A stretch of DNA of 64,000 bases. Origin: Microcoleus sp. FACHB-1515. Its GTDB lineage: Bacteria; Cyanobacteriota; Cyanobacteriia; Elainellales; Elainellaceae. A program made the translations under genes and the position numbers. The stretch covers positions 1 to 64,000 of the forward strand of contig NZ_JACJPO010000024.1 in NCBI RefSeq assembly GCF_014696105.1, read 5' to 3'. Positions 51,744 to 59,939 of the stretch are shown here, in pieces (the first letter of the stretch is position 1; each line of letters begins with the position of its first letter). The notes under the pieces were generated by a model. That model was not told the DNA's origin and searched no databases. It saw nothing but the letters and a program-made list of their open reading frames with translations.

Positions 51744-52153
51744 CTGAGCAACCGATCGCTAATCCCCGTTCAGAACCGCGATCGCTCGCTGAATGGACAA
51801 GCTTTGGCATTGCCAGTGCGATTCTTGCGGCGATCGTCGGCATGGTCGGCTGGCTGTGGCGAGATGAAGCTCGGCAGCAGCCTCCAGAAATTGCCGTCGA
51901 GCGATCCGGCGAGATTCGATCGGTGTCCGGCCAGTTTTATGTGCCGTTCAGCGTCATCAACAGCGGCGGCGGCACGGCAGAATCTGTTCAGGTGATGGGC
52001 GATCTAGTCGTCAATGGCGAAGTGCAAGAATCTGGCGAACAGCAAATCGACTTCTTATCCGGCGGGGAAACCGAAGAAGGCGCATTTGTCTTCTCCGAAA
52101 ATCCTCAAAACGGCGAAGTCGTCCTGCGAATTGCCAGCTACAAGCTGCCTTGA
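51740..52153 (+). CDS. TIGR02588 family protein
   Basis: 137 aa from ATG 51740, which overlaps the upstream stop. One N-terminal membrane helix (FGIASAILAAIVGMVGWLWR) then an Ig-like/beta domain: VSGQFYVPFSVINSGGGTAE, ASSIGNABLE to no enzyme. GEVQESGEQQIDFLSGGETE leads into the C-terminal strands. Second member of the TIGR02587/02588 pair; the exposed domain resembles the transport-associated beta-sandwich of accessory subunits (inference). Confidence 0.82.
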   Translation: MTEQPIANPRSEPRSLAEWTSFGIASAILAAIVGMVGWLWRDEARQQPPEIAVERSGEIRSVSGQFYVPFSVINSGGGTAESVQVMGDLVVNGEVQESGEQQIDFLSGGETEEGAFVFSENPQNGEVVLRIASYKLP

Positions 52154-52217
52154 GCGTTGATTTTGCTGATGGAAACAAATTTTTGATTGCTAGGATTGCT
52201 CTCTTTTTCCGAGCTAT

Positions 52218-52244
52218 TGGAGAAAGGGCTTCGCCCCCTCTCCA
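52218..52244. terminator. hairpin between TIGR02588 and leuB
   Basis: TTGGAGA and TCTCCAA pair around AAGGGCTTCGCCCCC, with an inner GGG/CCC extension. It lies between the convergent ends and may terminate both; the palindrome also resembles common cyanobacterial interspersed repeats. Confidence 0.5.
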
Positions 52245-52383
52245 AACCTCCCACCCCATCTAGGGGCTGCCCTCTGGACTCCCAAAGGTCATATCGGTGA
52301 GTGTCAATGTACGCCACATTAGCTTACCCGCCGCGACCCGGGTTTTCGAGCCGCCCCCTTTTGCCCTGTGCCTTCTGCCTTGG

Positions 52384-53466
52384 CTACGACTGAATCGCTT
52401 GCAGCAAGGCATCGCCCATTGCCTGACAGCCGAGCAGATTCATTCCGGGAGACATTATGTCTCCGGTTCGATCGCCCTGCTCCAACACCTTCAAGACTGC
52501 CTGTTCCAGTCGATCGGCGGCTTCCGGTTCACTCAAACCATAGCGCAGCATCATTGCCGCACTCAGGACTTGCGCGATCGGATTTGCCTTGTCTTGTCCG
52601 GCAATGTCTGGGGCGGAACCGTGAACAGGTTCAAATACACCGGGATTGGCTGCGCCCATGCTGGCAGACGGTAACATGCCAATGCTGCCCGTCAGCATGG
52701 CGGCGGCATCCGAGAGAATATCGCCAAACAGGTTGCCCGTAACGATCGTGTCAAACTGTTTCGGGTTGCGAATAATCTGCATCGCGGCGGCATCGACATA
52801 CAGGTGCGACAGTTCCACGTCCGGGTATTCGCTCGACAGGGCAGTGATGCGATCGCGCCAAAGCTGCGAGACATCCAGCACGTTCGCTTTATCGACCGAA
52901 CATAAACGTTTGCTGCGCTTGCGAGCGGTTTCAAAAGCGACGCGCCCGATGCGATCGATTTCCGACTCGGTGTAAGCCATCGTATTGACGCCGCGCTTTT
53001 CTCCGGTTTCCGTTTCAAAAATCCCTTTTGGCTGACCGAAGTAGATGCCGCCCGTCAGTTCGCGCACCACCATGATATCGACGCCTTCCACGACTTCGCG
53101 CTTGAGGCTCGATGCATCGACAAGCTGCGGCAAAATTTTTGCAGGACGCAAATTGGCGAACAGTCCCAGTCCGGCGCGGAGGCCGAGCAGTCCGGTTTCC
53201 GGTCGCTGATGGCGCGGCAGATTGTCCCACTTGTAGCCGCCGATCGCCGCCAGCAAAACGGCATCGCTGTTGCGGCAGGCGGTCAGCGTTTCTTCGGGTA
53301 AAGGGTTTCCGGTGGCATCGATCGCTGCGCCACCCATCAGGGCTTCTTGAAACTCAAACGTGAGATCAAGCTGCGAGCCGACTTCTTTGAGGACGGCTAC
53401 CGTCACCGCCATAATTTCTGGCCCGATGCCGTCACCGGGAAGCAGGGTAATTCGATAGTTCGTCAT
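52384..53466 (-). CDS. leuB: 3-isopropylmalate dehydrogenase
   Basis: Third step of leucine biosynthesis (NAD-dependent). 360 aa. [14 protein letters not shown] at the N-terminus, [16 protein letters not shown] (substrate loop), [16 protein letters not shown] then [20 protein letters not shown] and [17 protein letters not shown] for NAD binding. Three bp downstream of the 94-aa gene, so the two may be co-transcribed. Confidence 0.97.
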   Translation of the reverse strand: MTNYRITLLPGDGIGPEIMAVTVAVLKEVGSQLDLTFEFQEALMGGAAIDATGNPLPEETLTACRNSDAVLLAAIGGYKWDNLPRHQRPETGLLGLRAGLGLFANLRPAKILPQLVDASSLKREVVEGVDIMVVRELTGGIYFGQPKGIFETETGEKRGVNTMAYTESEIDRIGRVAFETARKRSKRLCSVDKANVLDVSQLWRDRITALSSEYPDVELSHLYVDAAAMQIIRNPKQFDTIVTGNLFGDILSDAAAMLTGSIGMLPSASMGAANPGVFEPVHGSAPDIAGQDKANPIAQVLSAAMMLRYGLSEPEAADRLEQAVLKVLEQGDRTGDIMSPGMNLLGCQAMGDALLQAIQS

Positions 53467-53469
53467 GAT

Positions 53470-53754
53470 TTAGCGGTGAGTGAGAAATTCAATTTGCGGC
53501 ACAAGCGGGTCAGACACCATGCCAATTCCAGTAAAGCCCCAGCGATCGAGCAGCGCTTTCATCTGCGTGGCCGGAATTGACTCGACCCCAAAGCGATCGG
53601 AAACGCCTTTGCCGTGTGCGTTGAGATAGCTGAGGGCGTCATACTGCTCCCGAAACATCAGCACATAGCCCGCATCTGCGGCATCCTGGTTGGGACGCGC
53701 TACAAGATATTGACCGTCTGCTTTCGATCGAATCAAATAATAGGTCTGAGACAT
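53470..53754 (-). CDS. conserved-type hypothetical protein upstream of leuB
   Basis: 94 aa: MSQTYYLIRSKADGQYLVAR, PNQDAADAGYVLMFREQYDA, then GFTGIGMVSDPLVPQIEFL. Small soluble alpha/beta protein, seemingly common in cyanobacteria; function unknown. Its first 14 codons and upstream region form the left copy of a 76-bp direct repeat whose other copy lies 1.4 kb away. Confidence 0.8.
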   Translation of the reverse strand: MSQTYYLIRSKADGQYLVARPNQDAADAGYVLMFREQYDALSYLNAHGKGVSDRFGVESIPATQMKALLDRWGFTGIGMVSDPLVPQIEFLTHR

Positions 53755-53786
53755 GGTTTGATTTTCTCAGATCTTGGCGGCGATCG
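53711..53786. repeat. 76-bp direct repeat, copy 1
   Basis: Runs from TGACCGTCTGC to GGCGGCGATCG and matches 55096-55171 at 75 of 76 positions (single G/A difference). It covers the 5' end and upstream region of the 94-aa gene. Confidence 0.95.
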
Positions 53787-53830
53787 GATGTCGTAGGGAA
53801 TAATGTTTTGGGAGGGCAATTACTTTAGAC

Positions 53831-54190
53831 GTGAATTTACAACTCTTAACTACAATGATGCATTTTGAAGTTGATGCAGCTAATCCGCTTGAAGAGGTAA
53901 CAGGAAGCAACATTGGGGATGAAGATATTCCTGTTGGCTCTACATTTACAGCGATTACAAAAACGCAGGTCAGTGGTCATATTCCACATCTCACGTGCAT
54001 TGATTTAGGTGTTGCTGCAAGCATTCGACTCACATTAAAAAATGTCGAGTTCTATGGCAGAAATATAGAAGTGATTCCACAAGGTCACACGGCAAAATTG
54101 ATTGTTGAGGGTGATGGGATGGACACTCTCATTTCTTTGCTTCAGGCTCGAAAAGCAAGAGAGCATATTTTTATTGCTTGTTCTACCTGA
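53831..54190 (+). CDS. hypothetical protein with beta-barrel-like pattern
   Basis: 119 aa from GTG 53831 (ATG 53855, MMHFEVDAAN, is an alternative). GSTFTAITKTQVSGHIPHLT then RLTLKNVEFYGRNIEVIPQG and HTAKLIVEGD has the strand spacing of an elongation-factor domain-2-like barrel. Not recognised as a named family. First gene of the repeat-bracketed cassette. Base composition (AT-richer) differs from neighbours. Confidence 0.65.
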   Translation: MNLQLLTTMMHFEVDAANPLEEVTGSNIGDEDIPVGSTFTAITKTQVSGHIPHLTCIDLGVAASIRLTLKNVEFYGRNIEVIPQGHTAKLIVEGDGMDTLISLLQARKAREHIFIACST

Positions 54191-54195
54191 AAGCT

Positions 54196-54229
54196 GTAGG
54201 TTGGGTTTCACCCCTCAACCCAACACCTT
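54196..54229. repeat. GTTGGG palindromic repeat
   Basis: GTAGGTTGGGTTTCACCCCT then CAACCCAACACC: GTTGGG and CCCAAC pair over 13 nt. Resembles a short interspersed repeat widespread in cyanobacteria. Lies between the first and second cassette genes. Confidence 0.5.
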
Positions 54230-54261
54230 GAATGAGATACGATGAAGACAGCTTTTAGGAG

Positions 54262-54654
54262 ATGAATATGGCTCCTGCGTCTGGTGAACAAGCATTAAAC
54301 GATCGATCGATCATCCGAACAGAATGGGGACTGACGATCGCCGGAACCCGAATCACGCTTTACGACGTGATGGACTATCTGACGGTTGATTATCCTGCAA
54401 AACTGATTCGTGAAAAGCTTTGCCTCACTGATGCTCAAGTGGATGCAGCGCTGACCTATATCAAAGCGCATCGAGCTGAAGTCGAAGCCGAGTATCAGCA
54501 AGTTTTGCAAATGGCAGAAGTCGATCGCCAGTATTGGGAAGAACGCAATCGAGAACATTTTGCGCGGCTTGCTGCCCTGTCTCCTAAACTCGATCAAGCC
54601 GCGATTCAGTCTAAGCTTCAAGCTTGGAAAGATAGGCTTGAATCCGAGGTATGA
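54262..54654 (+). CDS. DUF433 protein (probable antitoxin)
   Basis: 130 aa. RSIIRTEWGLTIAGTRITLY then DVMDYLTVDYPAKLIREKLC matches DUF433, a small HTH-like family often paired with PIN-like toxins. The C-terminal half is helical and charged. Overlaps the next gene by 4 bp, as toxin-antitoxin pairs do. DNA binding and autorepression are inferred from the family. Confidence 0.8.
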   Translation: MNMAPASGEQALNDRSIIRTEWGLTIAGTRITLYDVMDYLTVDYPAKLIREKLCLTDAQVDAALTYIKAHRAEVEAEYQQVLQMAEVDRQYWEERNREHFARLAALSPKLDQAAIQSKLQAWKDRLESEV

Positions 54655-55043
54655 ATTTTTTGATCGACTACAACTTGAGAGGACAAGCAGCATTGCTCTG
54701 GGGCACGATCGCCGCTAGGGGATGGCTTGAATTGATGCCGATTCGCTTTATTGGATTTGAGAAAGTTGGTTTAGTTGAGAACAGCAACGATCAACAAGTA
54801 TGGCAGGCTGCTCAATCAAATCAGATGATTATTCTGACAGCCAATCGAAACATGAAGGGTGACGGCTCGCTAGAACAAGTCATTCGAGAAAACAACACAA
54901 CTACATCGCTTCCAGTTGTGACGATCGGCAACAAAGAGCGACTAGATGAGCAGAACTATCGTGAACGATGTGCAAGTCGTTTAGTTGAGATTTTACTGGA
55001 TATTGACAACTATAGGGGAGTTGGTCGAATCTACATTCCCTAA
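54651..55043 (+). CDS. PIN-like/DUF5615-like probable toxin
   Basis: 130 aa. MNFLIDYNLRGQAALLWGTI then NDQQVWQAAQSNQMIILTAN resembles the Mut7-C/DUF5615 PIN-like fold, with acidic residues at Asp6 and in SNDQQVW; the third position reads TANRNMKGDG. Coupled to the DUF433 gene. RNase activity is predicted from family context only. The C-terminus EILLDIDNYRGVGRIYIP is conserved-looking but unassigned. Confidence 0.7.
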   Translation: MNFLIDYNLRGQAALLWGTIAARGWLELMPIRFIGFEKVGLVENSNDQQVWQAAQSNQMIILTANRNMKGDGSLEQVIRENNTTTSLPVVTIGNKERLDEQNYRERCASRLVEILLDIDNYRGVGRIYIP

Positions 55044-55095
55044 CTTGATTCTTTGGATTGGGTGTTCAAACAGGCGATCGTAATTGAAACACACC

Positions 55096-55139
55096 TGACC
55101 GTCTGCTTTCGATCGAATCAAATAATAAGTCTGAGACAT
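55096..55139 (-). pseudogene. truncated 5' fragment of the leuB-upstream gene
   Basis: Within repeat copy 2 the minus strand encodes MSQTYYLIRSKADGQ, identical to the start of the 94-aa gene, then diverges into unrelated sequence (to a stop at 54993). It is a 5' remnant left by duplication. Confidence 0.8.
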
Positions 55140-55171
55140 GGTTTGATTTTCTCAGATCTTGGCGGCGATCG
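55096..55171. repeat. 76-bp direct repeat, copy 2
   Basis: 75/76 identity to 53711-53786, same orientation. Together the copies bracket 1309 bp carrying three plus-strand genes. Confidence 0.95.
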
Positions 55172-55279
55172 ATCTGGGATTGGGGCGCTTGAAATTAGCC
55201 AAACTGATTTTGCGGATCGGTTTCATGATTCATTTTTCATCGATGAAAAATCTAGCTCGATCGCCCGCACAATTTCAAC

Positions 55280-57490
55280 TCACGGCACTGTCACCGGAAT
55301 CAAACGGTTTTCCGGCAGATAGCTAACAAAGCGGCCTTCTTCGGCCAAAACAATCACGAGGCGCATTCCCCAATCGGGTTCCACCTGATGCAAATCTGCC
55401 CAGGGGATCGCCAGTTCCAGGCAAGATTCGATCGCCACTCGCGCCCGCGTTGGGTACGCTGCCCACTGCGATCGATCGATCGCCTGCTGAAACCAAATCG
55501 ATTTCGTCAGCAGATTCACGCCCAAGTGGTGATGGAAGCGGTAGTTCAGCGGAGCCTCGTCGGGCAAAAGAGCGATCGGGGCGGGGCTGTTTGGCAAGGG
55601 ACGATCGGGATAGAACCAGAGCAGATGGAGTTCCGGGGGAATGTCGTCGCCCGGACGCGCCCCGGATTTGAAGTCGAGCCGCAGATAGAAATTCAGGTGG
55701 TCGATGCCGTACCACAAGCGCTGAACCGTGCTGCTTTGGTGCATTGTGCCGCGTGCGCCGCCGATGTCAAAGCGTCCGGCTTTGTCCCAGTCTTGTTCGT
55801 CGCCGCGCCCGTCGATCGCCGGATGAATGAAGCTCTGCGGGAAATGATCTCCGCCGCGATCGTGTCGCTCGACCTGCATCCGCACATTTGCCGGAATCGG
55901 TTCGTTGAGGGCTTGGTAGAGGGCAACCAAATGTTCGCGAAACAACTGATCGAACATCGCATCTTGATTGGAAGAATGGCCTTCGCCAAACCACCAGAAC
56001 CAGTCGGAACCTTCGGCAGCATAGAGGGCTTCCCAAGCTTCGGGATTGTTTTCCTCGGTCGCTTCAGGATGACTTTGCAGCGTCAATCGTGCCTCTGTCA
56101 GCAAATCCCAAGCGCGATTTTTGGCCGGATCGCCAATCCAGGTCGTGAAGCTGCCATCGACCCACGAGCCGCTGTGCAGTTTTTCGGCGGGAATTGTGGC
56201 GGCGGGTGGAAACTGGTCGAGATATTCGGACACGGTGACGAGCTTGATCCCCGTGTGATCGCTCAACATCTGATAGAGCGCTTCCAGGAACGGCTTGCCG
56301 TCCTGCGGATAATATTCCCAGCAGTTTTCGCCATCCAGCGCGATCGTCACCAGATGCGGCGCTTCAGACTGCCGCAGCGATCGCCCGATCGCCTCCAGAT
56401 GCCCGACCAGATCGATCGCGGCCTGCTGGGGCGACATGGCGCTGTAGGTGAAGCCGATCAGGTCAGATAGGCGATGATCTCGAAAGACGATCGCCAAGTC
56501 GCCGTTCTCGGTCGGCAACCGATACGGCTGATAGAGCTTTTCGGGTTCGATCACGTTGCCGGAGGCGTCGCGGTGAAAGAAGGTGTCGATCGAATAGCCC
56601 AGCACGGCTTCATCCGAGCAAATCCACTCGAAGCCGCTGGCGGCGATGTCGGGCAGAATGGCGGGACTGACCGATTGTTCCGAAGGCCACAGGCCGCGAG
56701 GCGATCGCCCGAACCGCTCCTCATACATTTGCTTGGCGCGATTCAGATGACGGGGAATATCTTCCGCCCAACTGAATCGGTACTTCGGCAGGGTGATATT
56801 TGGAACAGCGACGCGACCTGCATTTGTGTCGGCGAGCAGCGGCAAAATCGGATGCGTGTAGGGCGTGGTGGTAACTTCAATCTGTCCGGCTTCCTGCATT
56901 TTGTGATGCTGGGGAATGATCCGGCTGAGGATTTGCCGCTGTTTGGAGTAAATGCGCTGGCGATCGCTCAAGGAAAAATCTTTTCCCTGCTTCAGCCACT
57001 GCTCAATTTCGGGATCATCCCAAAACAGCGGATCGATCCAGGCGAGGTTATGCCAAGCGAGGAGATCGCTGTAGTCGGAATCGCGCCAATTTTCCAAACA
57101 CCACGATCGACCCTTCTCCTGCCGCTGTCCAAACAGTTCGGCGTAGCGCGGATGCGGATCGATCAGCGTGTGGTGATTGGCGTCGAAGAAATGTTCGATG
57201 ATGAACTGACGCTGTTCAATTGAGAGTTGATCGATCGACCTCAAAGCCAGCGAAAGATAAGGATCAAACGCCGTTCCTGCCACATAATCTTCAAGCTGCA
57301 AAATCAGCGAGGGAACCAGATTCACCGTTTGATGCAGCTTCGGATAGCGCTCTAGCAGCAGGACGAGATCGAGATAATCTTTTGTGCCGTGCAGTCGCAC
57401 CCAAGGGAGACGATATTCCTTGGCGATGCGGCTTTTGTAGAGCGGCTGATGCTGATGCCAGATGAAAGCAACGTGGAGAGGATGGGGCAT
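55280..57490 (-). CDS. glycoside hydrolase family 57 protein
   Basis: 736 aa, alpha-amylase/4-alpha-glucanotransferase type acting on glycogen-like glucans. HVAFIWHQHQPLYKSRIAKE at the N-terminus, LRPLHGTKDYLDL-like motif (VRLHGTKDYLDL), GLWPSEQSVSPAILPD with the catalytic Glu region, and TIALDGENCWEYYPQDG, holding the acid/base Asp. The C-terminal ~200 residues form a beta-rich accessory domain. Substrate not certain. Upstream neighbour of the cassette. Confidence 0.92.
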   Translation of the reverse strand: MPHPLHVAFIWHQHQPLYKSRIAKEYRLPWVRLHGTKDYLDLVLLLERYPKLHQTVNLVPSLILQLEDYVAGTAFDPYLSLALRSIDQLSIEQRQFIIEHFFDANHHTLIDPHPRYAELFGQRQEKGRSWCLENWRDSDYSDLLAWHNLAWIDPLFWDDPEIEQWLKQGKDFSLSDRQRIYSKQRQILSRIIPQHHKMQEAGQIEVTTTPYTHPILPLLADTNAGRVAVPNITLPKYRFSWAEDIPRHLNRAKQMYEERFGRSPRGLWPSEQSVSPAILPDIAASGFEWICSDEAVLGYSIDTFFHRDASGNVIEPEKLYQPYRLPTENGDLAIVFRDHRLSDLIGFTYSAMSPQQAAIDLVGHLEAIGRSLRQSEAPHLVTIALDGENCWEYYPQDGKPFLEALYQMLSDHTGIKLVTVSEYLDQFPPAATIPAEKLHSGSWVDGSFTTWIGDPAKNRAWDLLTEARLTLQSHPEATEENNPEAWEALYAAEGSDWFWWFGEGHSSNQDAMFDQLFREHLVALYQALNEPIPANVRMQVERHDRGGDHFPQSFIHPAIDGRGDEQDWDKAGRFDIGGARGTMHQSSTVQRLWYGIDHLNFYLRLDFKSGARPGDDIPPELHLLWFYPDRPLPNSPAPIALLPDEAPLNYRFHHHLGVNLLTKSIWFQQAIDRSQWAAYPTRARVAIESCLELAIPWADLHQVEPDWGMRLVIVLAEEGRFVSYLPENRLIPVTVP

Positions 57491-57626
57491 AAGAGTAGGG
57501 ACGGTTTGGTGTTGCTAGATGAGTGCAACCCGTGCAATTTTGCGTAGAATGTTTTAGCTGAGCGGCAAGCAATTACATCATATCGATCGATGCGGCTCCC
57601 GCGATTTCAACGTCGTGTTTAGCAGC

Positions 57627-58142
57627 TTATTCAAGCAGTACACCTGCTTTCACTAGGATCGATCGCTTCGCTGGAACTAAAGATTTTCCGCCATCCCAAG
57701 GCTGGCCGCTTAATGTCAGTGTTCCTCCACATTCACCCTCTAACACAACTTCATCAGTGGTCGGGCAATAGTAGTATTCATAATCACCTTGAAGCGGATC
57801 TAGCCAGTCGGGATGCCGATGGATGATTAAGTCATTGATTAAATTGGCAATCGATCGAATGAAGTTACTGCGATCGCGATAGCTGAACTTTTCAACGAAT
57901 TGCTTAAATCTTGAGCAACTAGCTGGTGTTGCAGGAATTTCTGCTACAGGTGTCTCAAGCAGAAATCGAACTGCTAAAAACTGCTTTGGAGATTCAGGAT
58001 AAAGCGGCAGGATAAACTGCTCAAACCAGCCTTGAATCTGTTGAATAAATACAGCGGGTTGACTCGATTCACGCTCACCTTGAGCAGAAACAATATCTCT
58101 AAGAGCGGTCACAGCAGCACTTAATCGAGAATTAAATTTCAT
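57627..58142 (-). CDS. hypothetical protein
   Basis: 171 aa. No signal peptide. Helical N-terminal half (FIQQIQGWFEQFILPLYPES, FVEKFSYRDRSNFIRSIANL) and a beta-rich end with two Cys (YEYYYCPTTDEVVLEGECGG). AT-richer than its surroundings, which hints at recent acquisition. Family not recognised. Confidence 0.6.
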   Translation of the reverse strand: MKFNSRLSAAVTALRDIVSAQGERESSQPAVFIQQIQGWFEQFILPLYPESPKQFLAVRFLLETPVAEIPATPASCSRFKQFVEKFSYRDRSNFIRSIANLINDLIIHRHPDWLDPLQGDYEYYYCPTTDEVVLEGECGGTLTLSGQPWDGGKSLVPAKRSILVKAGVLLE

Positions 58143-58264
58143 GATGCTTCTTGAGCTTCAACCAGATGGCTCGATCGCCCTGCAAACAGCAGAACAGAAA
58201 AAAGCAGGACAACCGTTAGGTTTCTCCTGCTTCAAAAACTACCAGTATTTGAGAAATCTGGCAC

Positions 58265-58513
58265 TTAAAATGCTTGTTCGACTTCGACAATTTCCGGAAT
58301 ATATTCGCGCAGACGGCGTTCGATGCCCATCTTCAGCGTCATGGTTGAGCTAGGGCACGACCCGCAAGCGCCTTGCAGACGCAGGCGGACAACCGGGCCA
58401 TCGAGTTCCACCAGTTCCACGTTGCCGCCATCGGCGATCAGATAGGGGCGCAGTTCGTCCAGCACCTTTTCAACGTTGTCTCTGGTCAATTCCATTGTTT
58501 GCATTCGTTTCAC
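58265..58513 (-). CDS. nfu: NifU-type Fe-S scaffold, Nfu
   Basis: 82 aa (78-80 if a later in-frame ATG at 58504 or 58495 is used). [20 protein letters not shown] then [20 protein letters not shown] and [20 protein letters not shown] is the NifU C-terminal domain; the CxxC holds a transferable 4Fe-4S cluster. The main Fe-S delivery route to photosystem I in cyanobacteria, as I recall. Single gene. Confidence 0.95.
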   Translation of the reverse strand: MKRMQTMELTRDNVEKVLDELRPYLIADGGNVELVELDGPVVRLRLQGACGSCPSSTMTLKMGIERRLREYIPEIVEVEQAF

Positions 58514-58614
58514 CGAGGTTAGTGGGCTAGTTCTATTGTAAAACAGTCGTTTAAGTAAGCGAGTTGGGGAGTCTGCGATCGAATGTCAGAAATCGTCAGA
58601 CTGTTCCCAAACCC

Positions 58615-59298
58615 CTAACTTAGCAGTTGGATGTTTGAGAAGATGACTTCTTGTGTATCTTGCTGGCCTTGCTGATTGCTGCGCGTCACCTGGCGAGTCA
58701 GCAGATAGTAGTCGCCAATTTTTTCGTATTCGCTATCGACATCATTTTCACCGACGATTTCATCGGTTTTCGGATTGCGATAGACAACATCATAGCGAGC
58801 GGAGATGTAGCCTGATCCGGTATCCAAGCTGCCTTTGTGGTTGATCGAGAAGGCAACTTGCGGCATCGTCCGGTTCACCTGAGAAATTTCGTTGTTGCGA
58901 ATTTTGTAGTGTGAACCCATTGCGTCGCCGGACACTTGAATTTCGGTTGCTCCGGTTTCGTCGGTTTCACCGAGGCTAAACGTATTCTTGCCGTGTGCCT
59001 GCTCGAAGTTCGATCGCTTGCGGTGCGTCACAGTTTCCCACAGGTGATGTTGCAGCAGTTCCCGGCCTTTTTCGTCCGAGAGATCGGTGAATTCGTAGCT
59101 GAGGTCGCGGTTGATGTGAACTTTGGCCGTGTAGGTTTCGCCACCCTGCTTGAGTGTCACCTCTGCCGTGTAGCCAGGGAAATTTTCGTCCCAAGTGTAG
59201 CGATTTTCATACGCCGCCTTGAACAAGCTGCGAGCGTCGGTTTGTTGTCCTTGTGATTCCCGAACCTGCATCGTCTCAACCTCTGGGTGTACTTTCAA
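58615..59298 (-). CDS. DUF3386 protein
   Basis: 227 aa. RSLFKAAYENRYTWDENFPG then YTAEVTLKQGG and ELLQHHLWETVTHRKRSNFE match the cyanobacterial DUF3386 family. Soluble, beta-rich, no signal peptide. The C-terminal VIFSNIQLLS is typical. Function unknown. Confidence 0.85.
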   Translation of the reverse strand: MKVHPEVETMQVRESQGQQTDARSLFKAAYENRYTWDENFPGYTAEVTLKQGGETYTAKVHINRDLSYEFTDLSDEKGRELLQHHLWETVTHRKRSNFEQAHGKNTFSLGETDETGATEIQVSGDAMGSHYKIRNNEISQVNRTMPQVAFSINHKGSLDTGSGYISARYDVVYRNPKTDEIVGENDVDSEYEKIGDYYLLTRQVTRSNQQGQQDTQEVIFSNIQLLS

Positions 59299-59334
59299 CA
59301 GTGTATCGAGTTTGGCAGAATGCGCGACGGGCGG

Positions 59335-59898
59335 CTATTTCGCGATCTCCGTACTCAGTTCGTTGCTCGATCGCCGCACCAGCGGAACCGATTCCGATCG
59401 CGGCAGCAAATCAAAGATGTCGCGAAACACATCGTCAATTTGCTCGTAGGACAGCACTCCGGTTTCGTTCAGCCGCACTTTACCCGCCTGATCGAAAATT
59501 ACCGTTTGCGGCACAAGTCCTTTGTAGTAATAGCCCGGTTCATTCGGCTCAAAGTTGTCTTTCTGGGGAAGGCGATCGGTGCTAATTGCAATCACATCCG
59601 CCACTGTGCCATAAATGCCGTTCATCCGCGAAATCAGCGGTGCATACTGCTTACAGTCAAAACTGTCGTCAATGTAAAGCTCAAGCAAAACGGGTCGATG
59701 GTCTTTGAGTGCTTGCGCCAAACTGACGCGAGGCGGCACAAGTGCGCCATCTCCGGCATAGAGCGGAAAGATGTTGCCGTCAAAATGATCGTCGTCACGA
59801 CCTGCCCAAGCCGGATTTGCGCTGAGCAGGCAGCTTAGCCCCAGCACCAAAAGTAGCAGCAGAACTCGCCGCCAGGTTTGTCGAATCCAATTCATAGC
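59335..59898 (-). CDS. thylakoid membrane photosystem I accumulation factor (thioredoxin-fold)
   Basis: 187 aa from ATG 59898 (MNWIRQTWRRVLLLLLVLG, a signal or anchor helix, with AWAG cleavage site); 59943 is the extended alternative and would overlap the neighbouring start. Mature part LLELYIDDSFDCKQYAPLIS then GLVPQTVIFDQAGKVRLNET has a thioredoxin-like fold with a single Cys. Cyanobacterial members are annotated as needed for PSI accumulation (family knowledge). Upstream of it is the REC-DUF3685 gene. Confidence 0.82.
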   Translation of the reverse strand, partial: AMNWIRQTWRRVLLLLLVLGLSCLLSANPAWAGRDDDHFDGNIFPLYAGDGALVPPRVSLAQALKDHRPVLLELYIDDSFDCKQYAPLISRMNGIYGTVADVIAISTDRLPQKDNFEPNEPGYYYKGLVPQTVIFDQAGKVRLNETGVLSYEQIDDVFRDIFDLLPRSESVPLVRRSSNELSTEIAK

Positions 59899-59939
59899 GT
59901 TTCCCAATTGCAGCCTGTTCCAATTGTGAAGCATGACGT

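Noticed and set aside
58141-58353. 70-codon plus-strand frame between the 171-aa gene and nfu
   Set aside because: Its second half is antisense to nfu, which is certain; no RBS.
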